The notes beneath the pieces were generated by a model. The model was not told where the DNA came from. It saw only the letters and a program-made list of their open reading frames with translations, and searched no databases. Below are positions 46,455-57,742 of a stretch of 64,000 bases of DNA, piece after piece. The translations under genes were made by a program, and so were the position numbers. Location of the stretch: positions 2,972,519-3,036,518 of the forward strand of contig NW_003314262.1 in NCBI RefSeq assembly GCF_000143415.4, written 5' to 3'. This DNA is from Selaginella moellendorffii. Its lineage: Eukaryota; Streptophyta; Lycopodiopsida; Selaginellales; Selaginellaceae. Each line of letters begins with the position of its first letter. The stretch's first letter is position 1.

Positions 46455-46853
46455 ACTCCACCACCCATAGAAGAAGTTCGATGCCCACATCGAACATCTC
46501 TTTTTATCCTACGACTTGTTGACCATGTCTCCGGGGGCATCCCCCCACTTAGCGGTGTGCCTAAGTTAACCTCCCCGGCCAAGAGCCCACGACAACGGAA
46601 TATAGGTGTCTCTATACCCCTCATCACCACGCCCTAGTATGGGGTCGGGACTTGAACCCAACCTTGCTTTATTAGAGGGTTGGGACTCGAACCCAACCTC
46701 CGTAGAATACGTCTACGGATTCGACATCCCCGCGGGGAGTCGGGCGTAGTGCCCTACGCCTAATCGACCTAGCTAACCCATGCTAATTAGCTTACCTTCG
46801 GTGCGCCTTCGGGTCCCAATATATGCCATTGCTCAACTTCACAAATTGATATT

Positions 46854-49800
46854 TTAATTGAACTTTGCATAAGTACATAGAGTTTTGCCTTGCAGAAATT
46901 CCTCCACTAGATCTCGCACATTCGCTAGGTTCTCCTCCAGTTCCCATGTTGCTTCGTAGTGTGGAAATCCTTTCCACTTCACATGGAACTCTCTCACCTC
47001 GCGTCCTTGTCGCTTGCTCTTGCGTGCATTGAGGATGGCCTCAACTTCGTATTCCTCTTCCCCTTGGATAACCTCAGGTAAAGGTCTTGCTTGGTCCTTG
47101 CGAAGCGGATCCTCAAAGTACGGCTTAAGTAAGTTCACGTGGAACACTGGGTGCATCTTCCCCATCTCTCGAGGAAGTCGGAGGCGGTAAGCCACTTTAC
47201 TGATTCGTGCCTCAATCTTGTAAGGCCCCACGAACCTACTTAAGGAACTTAAGATCAATTCATTTACAGGAATACATGCGTTTTTACCTTTGGGTCAACT
47301 TCCGGCTGATCCCACTTGGTAGCCTGAGGTTCTTGGTATTCAGCCACACCTTCTCCCCAGCTTGGAACTCTACATCCCGACGCTTCTGGTTCGCATACTT
47401 GGTTTGCCTTTGTTGAGCTCGTTCCAAGGAATCCCTCACTAGATTCCAGATGTTGAGTCTTTCCACCGTGAATGCCTCCATTGCGGGTAACTCTCCATGA
47501 TACTCGGCCATGCCGAGTTCCACAGGACCTTCAATAGCTCACCCATTGATGACTTCCCATGGACTCACCCCGATACTTGAATGTGGTGAGTTGTTATAAC
47601 ACATTTCTGCAAATCCCAAATGACTTACCTAATCGGTCTGGTCTCTAGAGACATAGCATCGCAAATAATCCTCCAGCTGCCTATTCACCCTTTCTGTTTG
47701 TCCATCTATCAAGAAGTATTAGTGTCATCCAACTTGACTTAATACCCCATACCTGTCTGTGGGTGGTAGGCTGTGCTGAATTCAACTTCGTGCGATACTG
47801 TTCTAGGAGAGTTCTCCAAAACCTACTAGTGAAGATCTTATCTCGATCTGAGATAATCTCTTCTGGCCTTCCCCACACTTGAACCACTTGTTCGAAGAAC
47901 AGCTTTGCCACACCTTCCGCATCCACTTCCGTTGTGGTGGGTATGAAATGTGCCATCTTCAAAAATCGGTCCACCACCACGAATATCGCATCAAACCCCT
48001 CACTTGGGGGGAGTCCCGTGATGTAGTCCATCGTAAGACATTTCCACGGACGATCTGGAATTGGGATGCTTTGCAACAAGCCCCCATTAGCCTTAGTCAC
48101 GGCTTTTACCTGCTGACATATTGGACATGTCTTTACATAGTCTTGGACGTCCTTAGCCATATTTGGCTAGTGATACTTCCTCTTGAGTAAGCCCATCGTT
48201 TTGGGCACTCCGCCGTGTCCCGCAAGAGGTCCATCATGACACTCTTCTAAGGCTACCTTCCTTAGTTCCCCTTCTAGAACATACACCCTCGTTTGCTTGT
48301 AATAGATGAGTCTGTTGTGTTTCGCATAGCCCGTTTTCTCTTCCGTTGGCAGCTCAACTCTCTAGTGAGCTTCCCGTGCCTCTAGATTCCTTAGCAACAC
48401 TTCTTGTGCTAGACCATCGTTCTCATATGCTGTCTGCACATCGTCCCAAAAGGTTGCTGTCGCACTAGATATCGCTAACTTCAAGCTCGTTTTTCGACTT
48501 AGCGCATCTGCCACGATATTGCTCTTCCTAGGCTTGTACAGGATTTCGCAATCAAACTCGGCCAAGGCATGGGCCCACCGACCCTGTTTCCCTCTCAGGT
48601 CGGGCTGTGACAAGAAGTGTTTCGTTGCCACATTGTCCGTTTAAACCTTGAAGTGTCTCCCAAGGTAGTGTCGCCACTCCTTGAGCGCCTTGACCACCGC
48701 AAACAGTTCCTTCTCGTGAGCAGGCCACTTCCTTTGAGCCTTGTCCAACTTCTTCGAGAAGAACACTACTGGATAGTTGTCTTGCTTCAAAACTGCACCC
48801 AACGCAAAGTCTGAAGCATCTATTTCTACCTCAAAGTCCTTACCAAAGTCTAATAATGCCAACACGGGAGCCTTCCTCAACTTCCCTTTGAGGTGGATGA
48901 ATGCCACCTCATATTCCGCTGTCCATACCATCTTCTCTTTTCCTGTTTGGTCCGTTAAGGGTAGGGCTACTCTCGAATAGTGTCTGATAAACTTTCGGTA
49001 GTAGTTGCATAGCCCCAAAAATGCCCTCAACTCATGTACATTCGATGGTCACTCTCATTCCTGGATCTCTTGGACCTTCTTTGGGTCCACCTTGAGCCTG
49101 TCCTTGCCCACCACATGCTCGAGAAACTTTACCTCTTGTTGGCAAAGTCACATTTGCTCTCTTTAGCATATAGTTTGTGTTCCCTTAGTTTTTCAAACAC
49201 CTTCGCCAAGTGTTCGGCATGCTCCTCTAGCGTCTCGCTATAGATCAGGATGTCGTCGATATAGACGACCATGAAGTGAGCTAGATAGGGTACAAAGATG
49301 TGGTTCATCAGCGCCGAAAATGTTGCCGGCGCATTACATAGCCCGAAGGGCATCACCAGAAACTCAAAGCTCCCATACCTCGTTCGACAGGTTGTCTTCT
49401 CGACATCTTCCTCGGCTACGCTGATCTAGTAGTATCCTAACCTTAGGTCAATCCTCGAGAAGTATTTTGCCTTTCCCAACCAATCGAACAGGTCCTCAAT
49501 CCTTGGCAAAGGGTATTTGTTCTTCTTTGTATACTTGTTGAGCAACCGGTAGTCTATGCACATGCGCATAGATCCATCTTTCTTTTTCACAAATAACACT
49601 GGCGCCCCATATAGCGACTTGCTCAACCTAACATACCCTTTGTCCACCAACTCCTCTAGTTGGCACTTGAGCTCCTTGAGTTCTTTTTCGTTCAAACGAT
49701 AGGGGGGACGAACCACCGCCTCAGCACCCTCGACTAGCTCAATCTTATGTTCTATCGGTCGTGCGGGGGGCAACCCCGCCAGTAGCTCCTCCTGCATGGT

Positions 49801-50377
49801 ATCCTGGAATTGGTCCAACACCCGCTGGATCACTAAAGGTACTTCTTCCATTTCTGTCTTTTTGTCACTCTTCACCGAGAGTAAACACAAAAATGCTGCC
49901 TTAGTTCCTTTAGTGAGTTGTCCTCTCGTGGACACTCCCAAGGAAGAAGATTTAGGGTGGAGGCCCAGGATCTAAAGGTAGGGCAAAAAAAGGCCAAAGA
50001 TTCCTACTTAAACCTGCATTTGCCAGTACCACAAGGTTTCTACCTAGTTCATGCAAGGCTATCACGAACCGATTAAACCAATCCATTCCGAAGATCACGT
50101 CAAATCCCGCCATATCCAACACGGTGAAATCCATGTCCACCTTCCAAGTCCCCACTTCGACTCTCGCTTGTCGAAGTACCTCATCGGTGCTTTGGCTACC
50201 TTGAACAAGCTCTATAGTCCTTGGTTCGCCTAGCCGCTGCACCGCTAGTCCGACTTGCCAGACTATGTCTACAACCACAAAATTATCCGAAGCACCCGTG
50301 TCAATTAAGATCTTAACAAAGCTACCTCCGAGCTTCCCTCGGAGGGCTAGTAGATGTCGCGAACGACTCTCTACCAA
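46854..50377 (-). pseudogene. pol: Pol of chromovirus: protease to chromodomain, several frameshifts and stops
   Basis: Pieces in order on the minus strand: protease 50377-49952 (LIDTGASDNFVVVD); RT 49941-49426 ([20 protein letters not shown]) and 49356-49129 ([32 protein letters not shown]); RNase H 49030-48641 (EIDASDFALGAVLKQ) and 48631-48362; integrase 48160-47681 (CPICQQVK, TMDYITGLPPSEGFDAI, ISDRDKIFTSRFWR) and 47523-47284; GPY/chromodomain 47258-46854 (EVREFHVKWKGFPHYEATWE). The chromodomain places it among plant chromoviruses. It cannot make a full polyprotein as it stands. Confidence 0.9.
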
Positions 50378-50431
50378 AGTTGCTCGTGTAATGAGTAACT
50401 TTGAGTTAGGGACTGGATCACATACCTCAGT

Positions 50432-51274
50432 TTAGACTTCACCCAGTTTGATGGCCATATTGGCTCTAGCCTTCTTCAGGTAGGGACATTCCCTCGAAAA
50501 GTGTCCCTCTTCACTGCAGTTGTAGCATATGTTGTTTCTCACGCTACTATACAACTTGACCTTCTTATCTATAGGTTTGTCTCTTTTCACTTGACACCCC
50601 CACGTACTCACTTGCTGGCCACCGGATTTGCCTTTCCGGAACCCCGAGGACTCATTCTTAGAGAAACTCTTCTTGAATTTCCCTCGGCTATACGTTCCCC
50701 TTGGTTTGGCCCCTTTGCTAAACGTGGACCCTAACCCCATCGTGTTTCCCTTTCACAGGTTATCATTGAAATGCACCTTGATGGCCGCATCCAACGCTTC
50801 CTTATAATTGGTCGGGTTCCACCGCATCACCTCACCGCGAGCCCAAGTTTGCAAACCTGATATGAAGGCATGGAACGCATCCATATCCCCCATATCCGTG
50901 ACAAGTATCCTCTTTGCCATAAACCCATTCACATACTCCTGAATGGTTCTAGTCTGCTTCAGCCTACTCAGCTCATCTCTTAGATGCAAAGTAGCATTCG
51001 GAGGAATGTAAGTCGTGCGGATCCTCGCCTTCATCATTTCCCAAGTGGCCACCGGTCCTTCGTTGGCCTCTGTTGTTCTCCACCAAGACTTGGCATTATC
51101 TACCAAGTATGGTTTTGCATATGGGACCTTCTCCGAGCTTGGTAACCGCAACGCTCGGAAGTAGTCCTCCATATCATAAAATATATCCTCCACCACCTTA
51201 TAGTCATTCACTCCCTTGAAAACTGGTGGGGGCTTTGGTTTGTCCTTGGGAACTGCCTGAGGGACTGATTCCAC
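50432..51274 (-). pseudogene. gag: Gag of chromovirus, broken between core and zinc knuckle
   Basis: 51274-50753 holds the gag core (PPPVFKGVNDYKVVEDIF, RTIQEYVNGFMAKR). 50740-50432 holds a basic stretch and the knuckle CYNCSEEGHFSRECP (C-x2-C-x4-H-x4-C). A stop and frame change separates the two. Confidence 0.85.
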
Positions 51275-51668
51275 TTCGGTCTATTCGACCTTGTTTGGTT
51301 CTGCCTCAGTCCCTACCGAAGGGTCCGCACCCTCTGCGCTGCCAGCATTCGTAGTCTTTCGCTTTTTCTTCCGCTTCTCATCACGCTTTAACTTGCATAC
51401 GAGAGTCTCTAGCAGGGCATTGGTTTGTGCCAATTGTCCTTTTAGAACGTCCAATCAAGCCTTGGATGACCGAACCTCACCACTGGACTCCTGTTTGGAA
51501 GTTGTCTCACTTGAGTCCTCCTCATGCAAGGATTCCTCATCCATAACCTCTTGTTTGACTGGAGGCTCCAGCTCTGCAGGAGGTTTTGTCTCCGCCTTGG
51601 TTCGTTTCCACCCTGCCTTTGCCATCTCCCAGCAATCCGCCTCTATCCTTCGCTAGAACTAAGGAAAA

Positions 51669-51681
51669 GGCTCCGATACCA
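51669..51681 (-). promoter_or_regulatory. Chromovirus primer-binding site
   Basis: TGGTATCGGAGCC on the minus strand, 3 nt from the LTR end. One base from the canonical tRNA-iMet site. Confidence 0.85.
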
Positions 51682-51684
51682 AAT

Positions 51685-52842
51685 TGTAAGCCACAAATTT
51701 TTCCTTTCCAATTTGCAAGCTTATCTCGTCTATCCGACCAACACTGCCTTGGCTTGTGCTAAGTTCCCTCGCCAAGGTTCTTGCCTATTGCACCAGCTCC
51801 TACTTGGTCCTACTTGGTTTTAGCTACTCACTGCACGAGCAACGAAGAGTTAGCCTTCCATCCACAGATTCTCAAATCCCTCCCAATCCCCCTCCCCGTG
51901 TTAGACTGGACTTAAGGTTTGGCTACACTCCCCGCAGGCACAAGCAGCCAGGCACACCAAGCCTCCAGGTTCCTAACACCCTTTGGTACAACAAGACTTG
52001 ATCATGGGACCCTCTAAATCCCAAGCCTTGGGTGCAACACTTGCTTCGGGACATCGGGGTGAAATACCGTGGCCTAACGGCCCGGTATGGGTATCTCTAC
52101 CCCCCCACTTCCATCCCGAAGGGAAGGCCCAAGCCCTTAGGAAGGGCGAGGACCAATGAGCCACAAAGTACTCAAGTGGGGCACCACTCCACATGAGCCG
52201 GGAGCACCACAGTCGGTTTCCCTTTCAGGAGTGGGAGCTGCTCTTGAGCACTTCCCTGGGTGGCCCCTCCGGCACCACCCAAGCCCATGCTCACTCCCAC
52301 CCAAGGCCCCTCGGCCCCAGTCTCAACCTCAAGTCAGTTTGGAAGCACCACTGGAGAGTTCCTTCAAGACTGGTTCCTAGACCTCACTATCCCTACTATA
52401 CTATCCCTGCAGCCCCCCCCCCCCCCCCCTTGGGAGATGCACGCTTTGGGCTTTCACCCCTTGACCTGTATTAGTATTTGGACTTAGTCTCAGATTCGAT
52501 CTTGAACTCGATTTCGGACCCGACTTCGGACTCAGTCTCGGACTCGATCTTGGGCTCGATCTCGGACCCGATCTTGGACTCGACTTCAGACTCGACCTCG
52601 GATTCAGTCTCGGACCCGATTTGGATCTCAGACTCTGTCTCGAGCTCGGTCTCGAACTCGGTCTCGAACTCAGTCTCCGATTCGACCTCGGACTCGATCC
52701 CGGACTCTATCTCGAACTTGGTCTTAGAGTCGGTCTTGGACTCGATCTTCGACTTGGTCCCATCCGATGAACTCTTTGTCATTTCGGTCATGCTTTTGGG
52801 GATCCTTTAGCCTACGGCATCTCGGGGAGTCGGTTCCTTACA
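51685..52842 (-). repeat. Chromovirus LTR (5' relative to coding strand)
   Basis: 1158 bp, TGTAAGCC...CCTTACA. It has a C17 tract near 52412 and a GA-type repeat at 52470-52790. It lacks a 42-bp direct repeat (acccaagcccatactcactc units) present in the partner LTR. Confidence 0.9.
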
Positions 52843-52847
52843 TAGTG

Positions 52848-53290
52848 TTGGCAAGCACAGCTGTGAATGGAGAAAGACTTAGTGGGGATTGAAGAAGGGA
52901 TATTGGGGAAGGGTGTTCCTTATGTTTCCAAGCATTTTAAGGGTGCTAAAGTGTGGTCAAGGGATGACCACTCATGGGCAGATAGTCCATTTTTTGAGAG
53001 ATGAGACTGTGATGTAGGTGGTCTTAGACTATTGATGGGACAAGGGTGAATGAATATGGCCTTAGCGTAATGGGCTAATATATTAGTGGTACCTTTGGGT
53101 GTTGGTCATGGGATTGGACATGTGAAGCACTTGGACCAAGTGCAAAGGCTAAGTGGCATAAATGCCATTTATAGCACTAGTATGTCCCAAGTCAAAAATA
53201 GGACTTATGGAAGTTGTGAGCGAGACTTCTTCAAGTGGTCAAATGTGTGGTTAAGTGACTAAAGTAAAATAGAAATTTTAGTTTTTTACA
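52848..53290 (+). repeat. Family A LTR, right part
   Basis: Resumes exactly after the TSD (ttggcaagcac) and ends TTTTTTACA. It is collinear with 2555-3782 minus the TRIM. Confidence 0.8.
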
Positions 53291-54010
53291 ATGGTAATTC
53301 CATCACTCATTTAAGTCAATGTGTTTCCCATAAAGTATGATTTCTATTAACTTTTAGAGTTATTTCCTTGACAGTTTGCTAGACTTGGGTATGCATCAAC
53401 GAGGACGTCGATCTTCCCTAAGGGGGGGAGAGTGTCATAAATGTGACTTCGGGTATCGAAAGATACTTGTTAGCCAATCCTTACAAACACTCTTTCTTTA
53501 CTACCATGACAGCAAAAGGTTAGTATAGTTGGATCCCATTAGAAGCCCCTTTTGTGCTAGTGGAGTTAATTGGGCATTTCGAATGTACTTAGACTAAAAA
53601 AACATAAGGATGGAATTCCTACGTGCTATTAATTAAACATACTTATTTTGGTAAGGAGTTCTTGTCTCATTATATTTTACACTGGCTAGTGACAAGAATC
53701 CCTATATATTGAGATTAATCCCTCAATATCATCAAATGATAGCTTACCGTGTCTACTAAACACATTTGCTATCATGCCCTAAATGTTGGTCCCATTTAGT
53801 CTTAATTACTATTTAAGATTTGCCACTCCATAAATAATAAGTTTCAAACTTATCCCAAAAACTAACTCCTGGTACAGGGAGGCTAGGGGTGAAAGTCTAA
53901 AGTATGTGTTCCTCAAAGGGGAGATTCCAAATGTATAGTAGGGATAGTGGCTAGAATACATGTTCGACCATTTGAGATATTAGTTTAGCTTCTGTTTAGT
54001 GTTGACTAAA
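53291..54010 (+). repeat. Family B element tail: polypurine tract and LTR fragment
   Basis: 53291-53432 is the 3' internal end, with tract AAGGGGGGGAGAG. The LTR starts TGTCATAAATGTGAC at 53433 and can be followed to about 54010, including the GGTGAAAGTCTAAAG box and a TATAGTAGGGATAGTGG segment. Confidence 0.65.
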
Positions 54011-54029
54011 TCCATATTTGGTGTCAACT

Positions 54030-54490
54030 AAATCGATATCTTGCAGTTCTACAATCTGAGCAGGAGTTGATAATCCCCCAGTCTGTGCTACCACGATTCA
54101 TAGAAATATTAGCTTGGACAATATTCAATACCTCTCTTGATGGAAGCATGTTATATACATGCTTCCAATTGGGATCATAAGCCTCATGTACTTGTATAGC
54201 ATTGGTCTCGAAATTCCAAGGTAAGTTGCAAGGTAATTAGTAGTTTTAGTCTAGAGAATTCAAGTAACAAAATTAATTAGACTTCCAAAGCCTCGCAACT
54301 ATACAAATTTAGTACACAATTAGTATGACAATAGATAATTTAACTTACCTCAAAAACATCTCTATCCTCAATGGTCTCACTCTCAACACTTGATTTATCA
54401 GAAACATTAATGCCATGATATACAACACTATGTTCTTCATCCTCCATTAGACTTGCTTCTCCAATTAGATAAGGAAAAGCCTACATAAAT
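54030..54490 (-). pseudogene. Two-exon fragment of an unknown gene
   Basis: The minus strand, about 54487-54353, reads AFPYLIGEASLMEDEEHSVV and ends SSVESETIEDRDVFE before a GTAAG donor, preceded by a TTATGTAG acceptor. About 54225-54030 reads FETNAIQVHEAYDPNWKHVY, then MLPSREVLNIVQANISMNRG. The codon-like composition suggests a captured or stranded gene piece. Family not recognised. 54491-54895 shows nothing further. Confidence 0.4.
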
Positions 54491-54900
54491 CAGGTGGTTC
54501 CACACACACCATTAGGAAATACTTTAGGCCAAAACAGTTTCAACATTGCAACCGAAAAAATAAATGATCTACAAACAGGAAATAGACTTCACCTCCTACC
54601 AGAAAAACTGCCAGTTGAATCCTGTCTTGGGTAGCAACATTAGAGACCAGGACAAGCTACCAACCCTAAGTTAACAAGTCAAAGTTATGCCAATGAATGA
54701 ATGGTCCATGCATACGTGTGTATGAGTGATAATGGAAACATGCCATGGCCATCCGATGGGCATATTATGGCCATAAAATTATAGACGAATTGGAAGACAA
54801 CATGTCAGTTTTTGCATATGATCATCCACACACAATTTATAAATTGAACACCATAACTTCCTCTTTTTTTAACCGATGCTACATTAGCCCTTTGATTCTA

Positions 54901-54934
54901 CCTGAGGTAGATAGTTCAAGCCTCTCTCACCCCA
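54901..54934 (+). pseudogene. tRNA-Met 3' fragment at duplication boundary
   Basis: cctgaggtagatagttcaag then cctctctcacccca matches the 3' half of 39832-39908. Sequence to its left is unrelated to that left of the other copy, so the tandem duplication starts inside the tRNA. Confidence 0.75.
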
Positions 54935-55009
54935 TGTTTATCCCAATAAGTTTGCAATTTTATTTAAATCAGATTTAAAATCACAATTCATTTTGTGCCT
55001 CCAATTTGG

Positions 55010-55329
55010 TTAGTTCTTGATGCAGTGGTCCTTTGCTCCATTTCCAGCCAAACTGGCATTGGTGGCACTTGTTGTTGTACCAGTACCAGTTTCTCAGGCA
55101 ACTCACGCATTTGCTTCCACTCCACTTCCATCTGGAGAGGCATCGGTGGCAATCGCTGCTATACCAGTACCAGTCTTTGGGACACTGGATGCACTTATGG
55201 CCGTCCCAGTTCCATCCAGATTTTGCATTGCCAGTGGGCTGTTGCGTTGGTGGTCCCACTGACGTCCACTCCAACCAGGAGGATTGTCACAAACATGGCC
55301 AGAAGCATCAGCTGGGACTTGCTCGCCAT
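55010..55329 (-). pseudogene. Cys/Trp-repeat peptide A2 (two frameshifts)
   Basis: The leader is intact (ATG at 55329, MASKSQLMLLAMFV), but an extra A in the run after the first Cys (TGCAAAATC against TGCAAATC in A1) and another inserted base near the last unit break the frame. The repeat region is otherwise readable (WYWYSSDCHRC). TATA box at 55405-55411 and palindrome/W-box module at 55476-55506 retained. Confidence 0.8.
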
Positions 55330-55916
55330 TGTATTGTCAATTTAGCAATATAAACTAATTTCTTTTCTTGTATCCCTTCTTTGCTTTGCTGTATTATGGT
55401 GCCAATTTATATGGAGGATTTGAGGCTGAGTCTAAGTAACAATGCTATGTACACGGTTTTTACTGCTTCTCGGGCATGATATGTCGTGTTTGATTGACGG
55501 GGTCAAGAAACAAGTGTACGACTTTATCCAGATGAAACAACCTCGAGTTTCGTTGTGAAATTATCAAAAATATCCCGGTGACTATAAAAATGTTTATCTA
55601 TCTATCTATCTCGTTGCGATCAATCACTATTTTATATGAATTGCCTCATATGCATTAAAAAATATGATAATGTTTTCAAAAGTGAACGCACTTATTGATA
55701 TGGTGGAGAAAAGGCCTCCAAGCTTCTAAACATTCCGAAAAAACTTTATGAAATATTAGAAAATGAAACTCAAGCAGCAAGGCAGGATGAAATCTCTTCC
55801 GATCCTGCCAAGGAAATGGGACTTCCGCTACCATAGAATGGACGACACAGTTTATTTACCAAAAGGTTATTACAATTGGCTATTATACAAGTTTCAGCAT
55901 GGAAATGATGGGCAAT

Positions 55917-56190
55917 TCAGTTCTTACAGAACCTTCCAGTCCAGTGCCAGCCCCTTTTCGCATCGGTGGCAACCGATGTCATACCAGTGCCAACAGAGCA
56001 GTGGTGGCAAGAACTGGTATACCAGAACCAGTACTCCGGGCATCGGTGGCAGGAATTGTTGTACCAGAGACGCACTTCTTCCTAATCGTATCCCAGTGCC
56101 ACCCCGACTTGCATTCCCACGTCAGGGCGCTTGCATTTGCAATGCCTCCCACCAGGAGCACCGCCTCACGCACTTCTTGTTGCTCGCCAT
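55917..56190 (-). pseudogene. Cys/Trp-repeat peptide B2 (frameshifts)
   Basis: Keeps the ATG (56190) and pieces of three units (ECKSGWHWDTIRKKCVSG; then, in another frame, WYNNSCHRC and CPEYWFWYTSSCHHC; then GWHWTG). Small indels in the leader and after the second Cys break the frame. Confidence 0.75.
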
Positions 56191-56384
56191 TTTCTTAAAA
56201 CTCTCCTCTTGCCTCTGTCTCGACTTGCAAACGATAAGAAACTTTGAGTGCTAATCCTGTAAGACGTGGTCACCGCCTAGAACTGTAAATCCTCCCATCC
56301 AACACTTCAAGCTTCTTCAAGTTAGTTCAGGGCTACTCATTGACAATATCTACGTTAAAAAAAGCTGTGATACAATGTGGCCTT

Positions 56385-56650
56385 GGCTTGGACTGGGTAC
56401 CGATTGATCCAGATTTGGTCCTTGCGTTTGAGACAACACAATCCTGTGGGGAAGGATGGAAACCAAGTGAACTAGAAAATTCACGTAAACTTTTCTTGAA
56501 GTTTACCTCAAACAATGTCGAAAAGATGACATAAACACTTCTCTAGTAGCTTCTCTTGTACTAAAGCCTTCCTTTGTGTTCGTGGAGTATCTTGGCTGGA
56601 AGTAAAAATTAGTCGTAGAATGCAGCTAATTATTCACGCAGGATAAATAA
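56385..56650 (-). pseudogene. Second pectinesterase exon 3/4 relic
   Basis: Counterpart of 41354-41605 in the downstream duplicate, with the same GAT TGT exon 4 start. Confidence 0.75.
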
Positions 56651-56676
56651 AGGTTAGAAAGAAAGAAAGCAGGGCA

Positions 56677-56712
56677 GTCTGAGGTCGGGAGTTCGAGCAT
56701 CTCTCACATCTT
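56677..56712 (+). pseudogene. tRNA-Met 3' fragment
   Basis: ctgaggtcgggagttcgagc, counterpart of 41637-41670. Confidence 0.65.
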
Positions 56713-56791
56713 TCATATACTTTCATAACCAAATGGACATTTGGTCACAATTATTTTGTGACGATCCATTAAATATTGGATTCCAACTTGG

Positions 56792-57100
56792 TCAGTTCTT
56801 GATGCAATGGTCCTTGCTCCATTTCCAGCCAAATTGGCATTGGTGGCACTTGTTGTTGTACCAGTACCAGTTGCTTGGGCAACTCATGCATTTGCTTCCA
56901 CTCCACTTCCAACCGTAGAGACATTGGTGGCTATACCAGTACCAGCCTTTGGGACACTGGATGCACTTGTGGCCGTCCCAGTTCCAGCCAGATTTGCATT
57001 TCTGCTGGGCTGCTGCACTTGCGATTCCACCAACGTCCACTCCAACCAGGAGAATTGTCACAAACATGGCCAGAAGCATCAGCTGGGACTTGATCGCCAT
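56792..57100 (-). CDS. Secreted Cys/Trp-repeat peptide C2 (intact frame, one Cys lost)
   Basis: 102 aa from ATG 57100 (MAIKSQLMLLAMFVTILLVG). The open frame continues upstream, but this Met aligns with all paralogues and has the TATA box at 57191-57197. Compared with C1, a 9-bp in-frame deletion removes N-D-C in the second unit (WYWYSHQC), leaving nine Cys, an odd number, and breaking the 14-residue period once. Other units are intact. Promoter palindrome ACGACATGTCGT at 57256-57267 and W-box inverted repeat at 57279-57293. Confidence 0.8.
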   Translation of the reverse strand: MAIKSQLMLLAMFVTILLVGVDVGGIASAAAQQKCKSGWNWDGHKCIQCPKGWYWYSHQCLYGWKWSGSKCMSCPSNWYWYNNKCHQCQFGWKWSKDHCIKN

Positions 57101-57255
57101 TGTATCGTCAATAGAAATGCAAACTGATTGCTTTTCTTGTATCTCTTCTTTCACTTGATGCTGGGTTATGGTGTTGCCAATGTGGGACCAATTTATATGG
57201 AGGATTTGAGGCTGAGTAAGACGGCTATGCACACGGTTTTTACTGCGTCTCCGGG

Positions 57256-57293
57256 ACGACATGTCGTGTTTGTGCTTGATTGACGGGGTCAAT
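57256..57293 (-). promoter_or_regulatory. Palindrome plus inverted W-box pair upstream of C2
   Basis: ACGACATGTCGT, 11 bp, ATTGACGGGGTCAAT. Same order and spacing as for A1, C1 and A2. Confidence 0.6.
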
Positions 57294-57742
57294 CCAGATG
57301 AAACAGTCTCTATTTAAGTCCCGTGAAATCATCAAAAGACAATGCATTAAAAAATATGATAATATTTTTAAAAGTAAATAGCTAGAAACTGCAAGAAATT
57401 TATGAACCGTAATTTCTTAAAGTCCACTCATACTTGTGGCCAAACTAAGAAGCATGATTCACATTTCCCTCTCATCTCTTGTCTCGAGTATGAAACTCAG
57501 CAGCGCAAGACTTCGGTATTTCGACAATCTTGCTGCTCGAGTTGCTAGAAACTAAAAGTGAAATTGGCAGCAAGTCTCTCGTCAAGTGGATTCTGGATGA
57601 GGAAACCGAGCCTTAGAATGGGATGTCATGGAAAGAAAAGCACACACATTTTATTCACCAAAAGGTTATCACAAGAAACAGCACAACCACAATATTTATT
57701 GTCGTCGACATATTACATAAGCTTGGATCTTGATGGGCAACT

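Larger units (their letters stand above)
45278..52842 (-). mobile_element. Complete Ty3/gypsy chromovirus, frame-broken, nested in family A LTR
   Basis: LTRs at 45278-46454 and 51685-52842, flanked by exact TSD TAGTG (45273-45277, 52843-52847). Inner signals: primer site TGGTATCGGAGCC (minus, 51669-51681) for tRNA-iMet, and polypurine tract GGGTGGTGGAGT (minus, 46455-46466). Coding order on the minus strand: gag, protease, RT, RNase H, integrase, chromodomain. The coding region is broken into several frames. LTRs are clearly diverged (several per cent over the first 120 bp by eye), so it is older than the element at 9069. Confidence 0.95.

Noticed and set aside
56792-57292. A 166-codon version of peptide C2 starting at 57292
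   Set aside because: The extra 64 residues lie upstream of the TATA box and across the promoter palindrome. All paralogues start at the Met equivalent to 57100.
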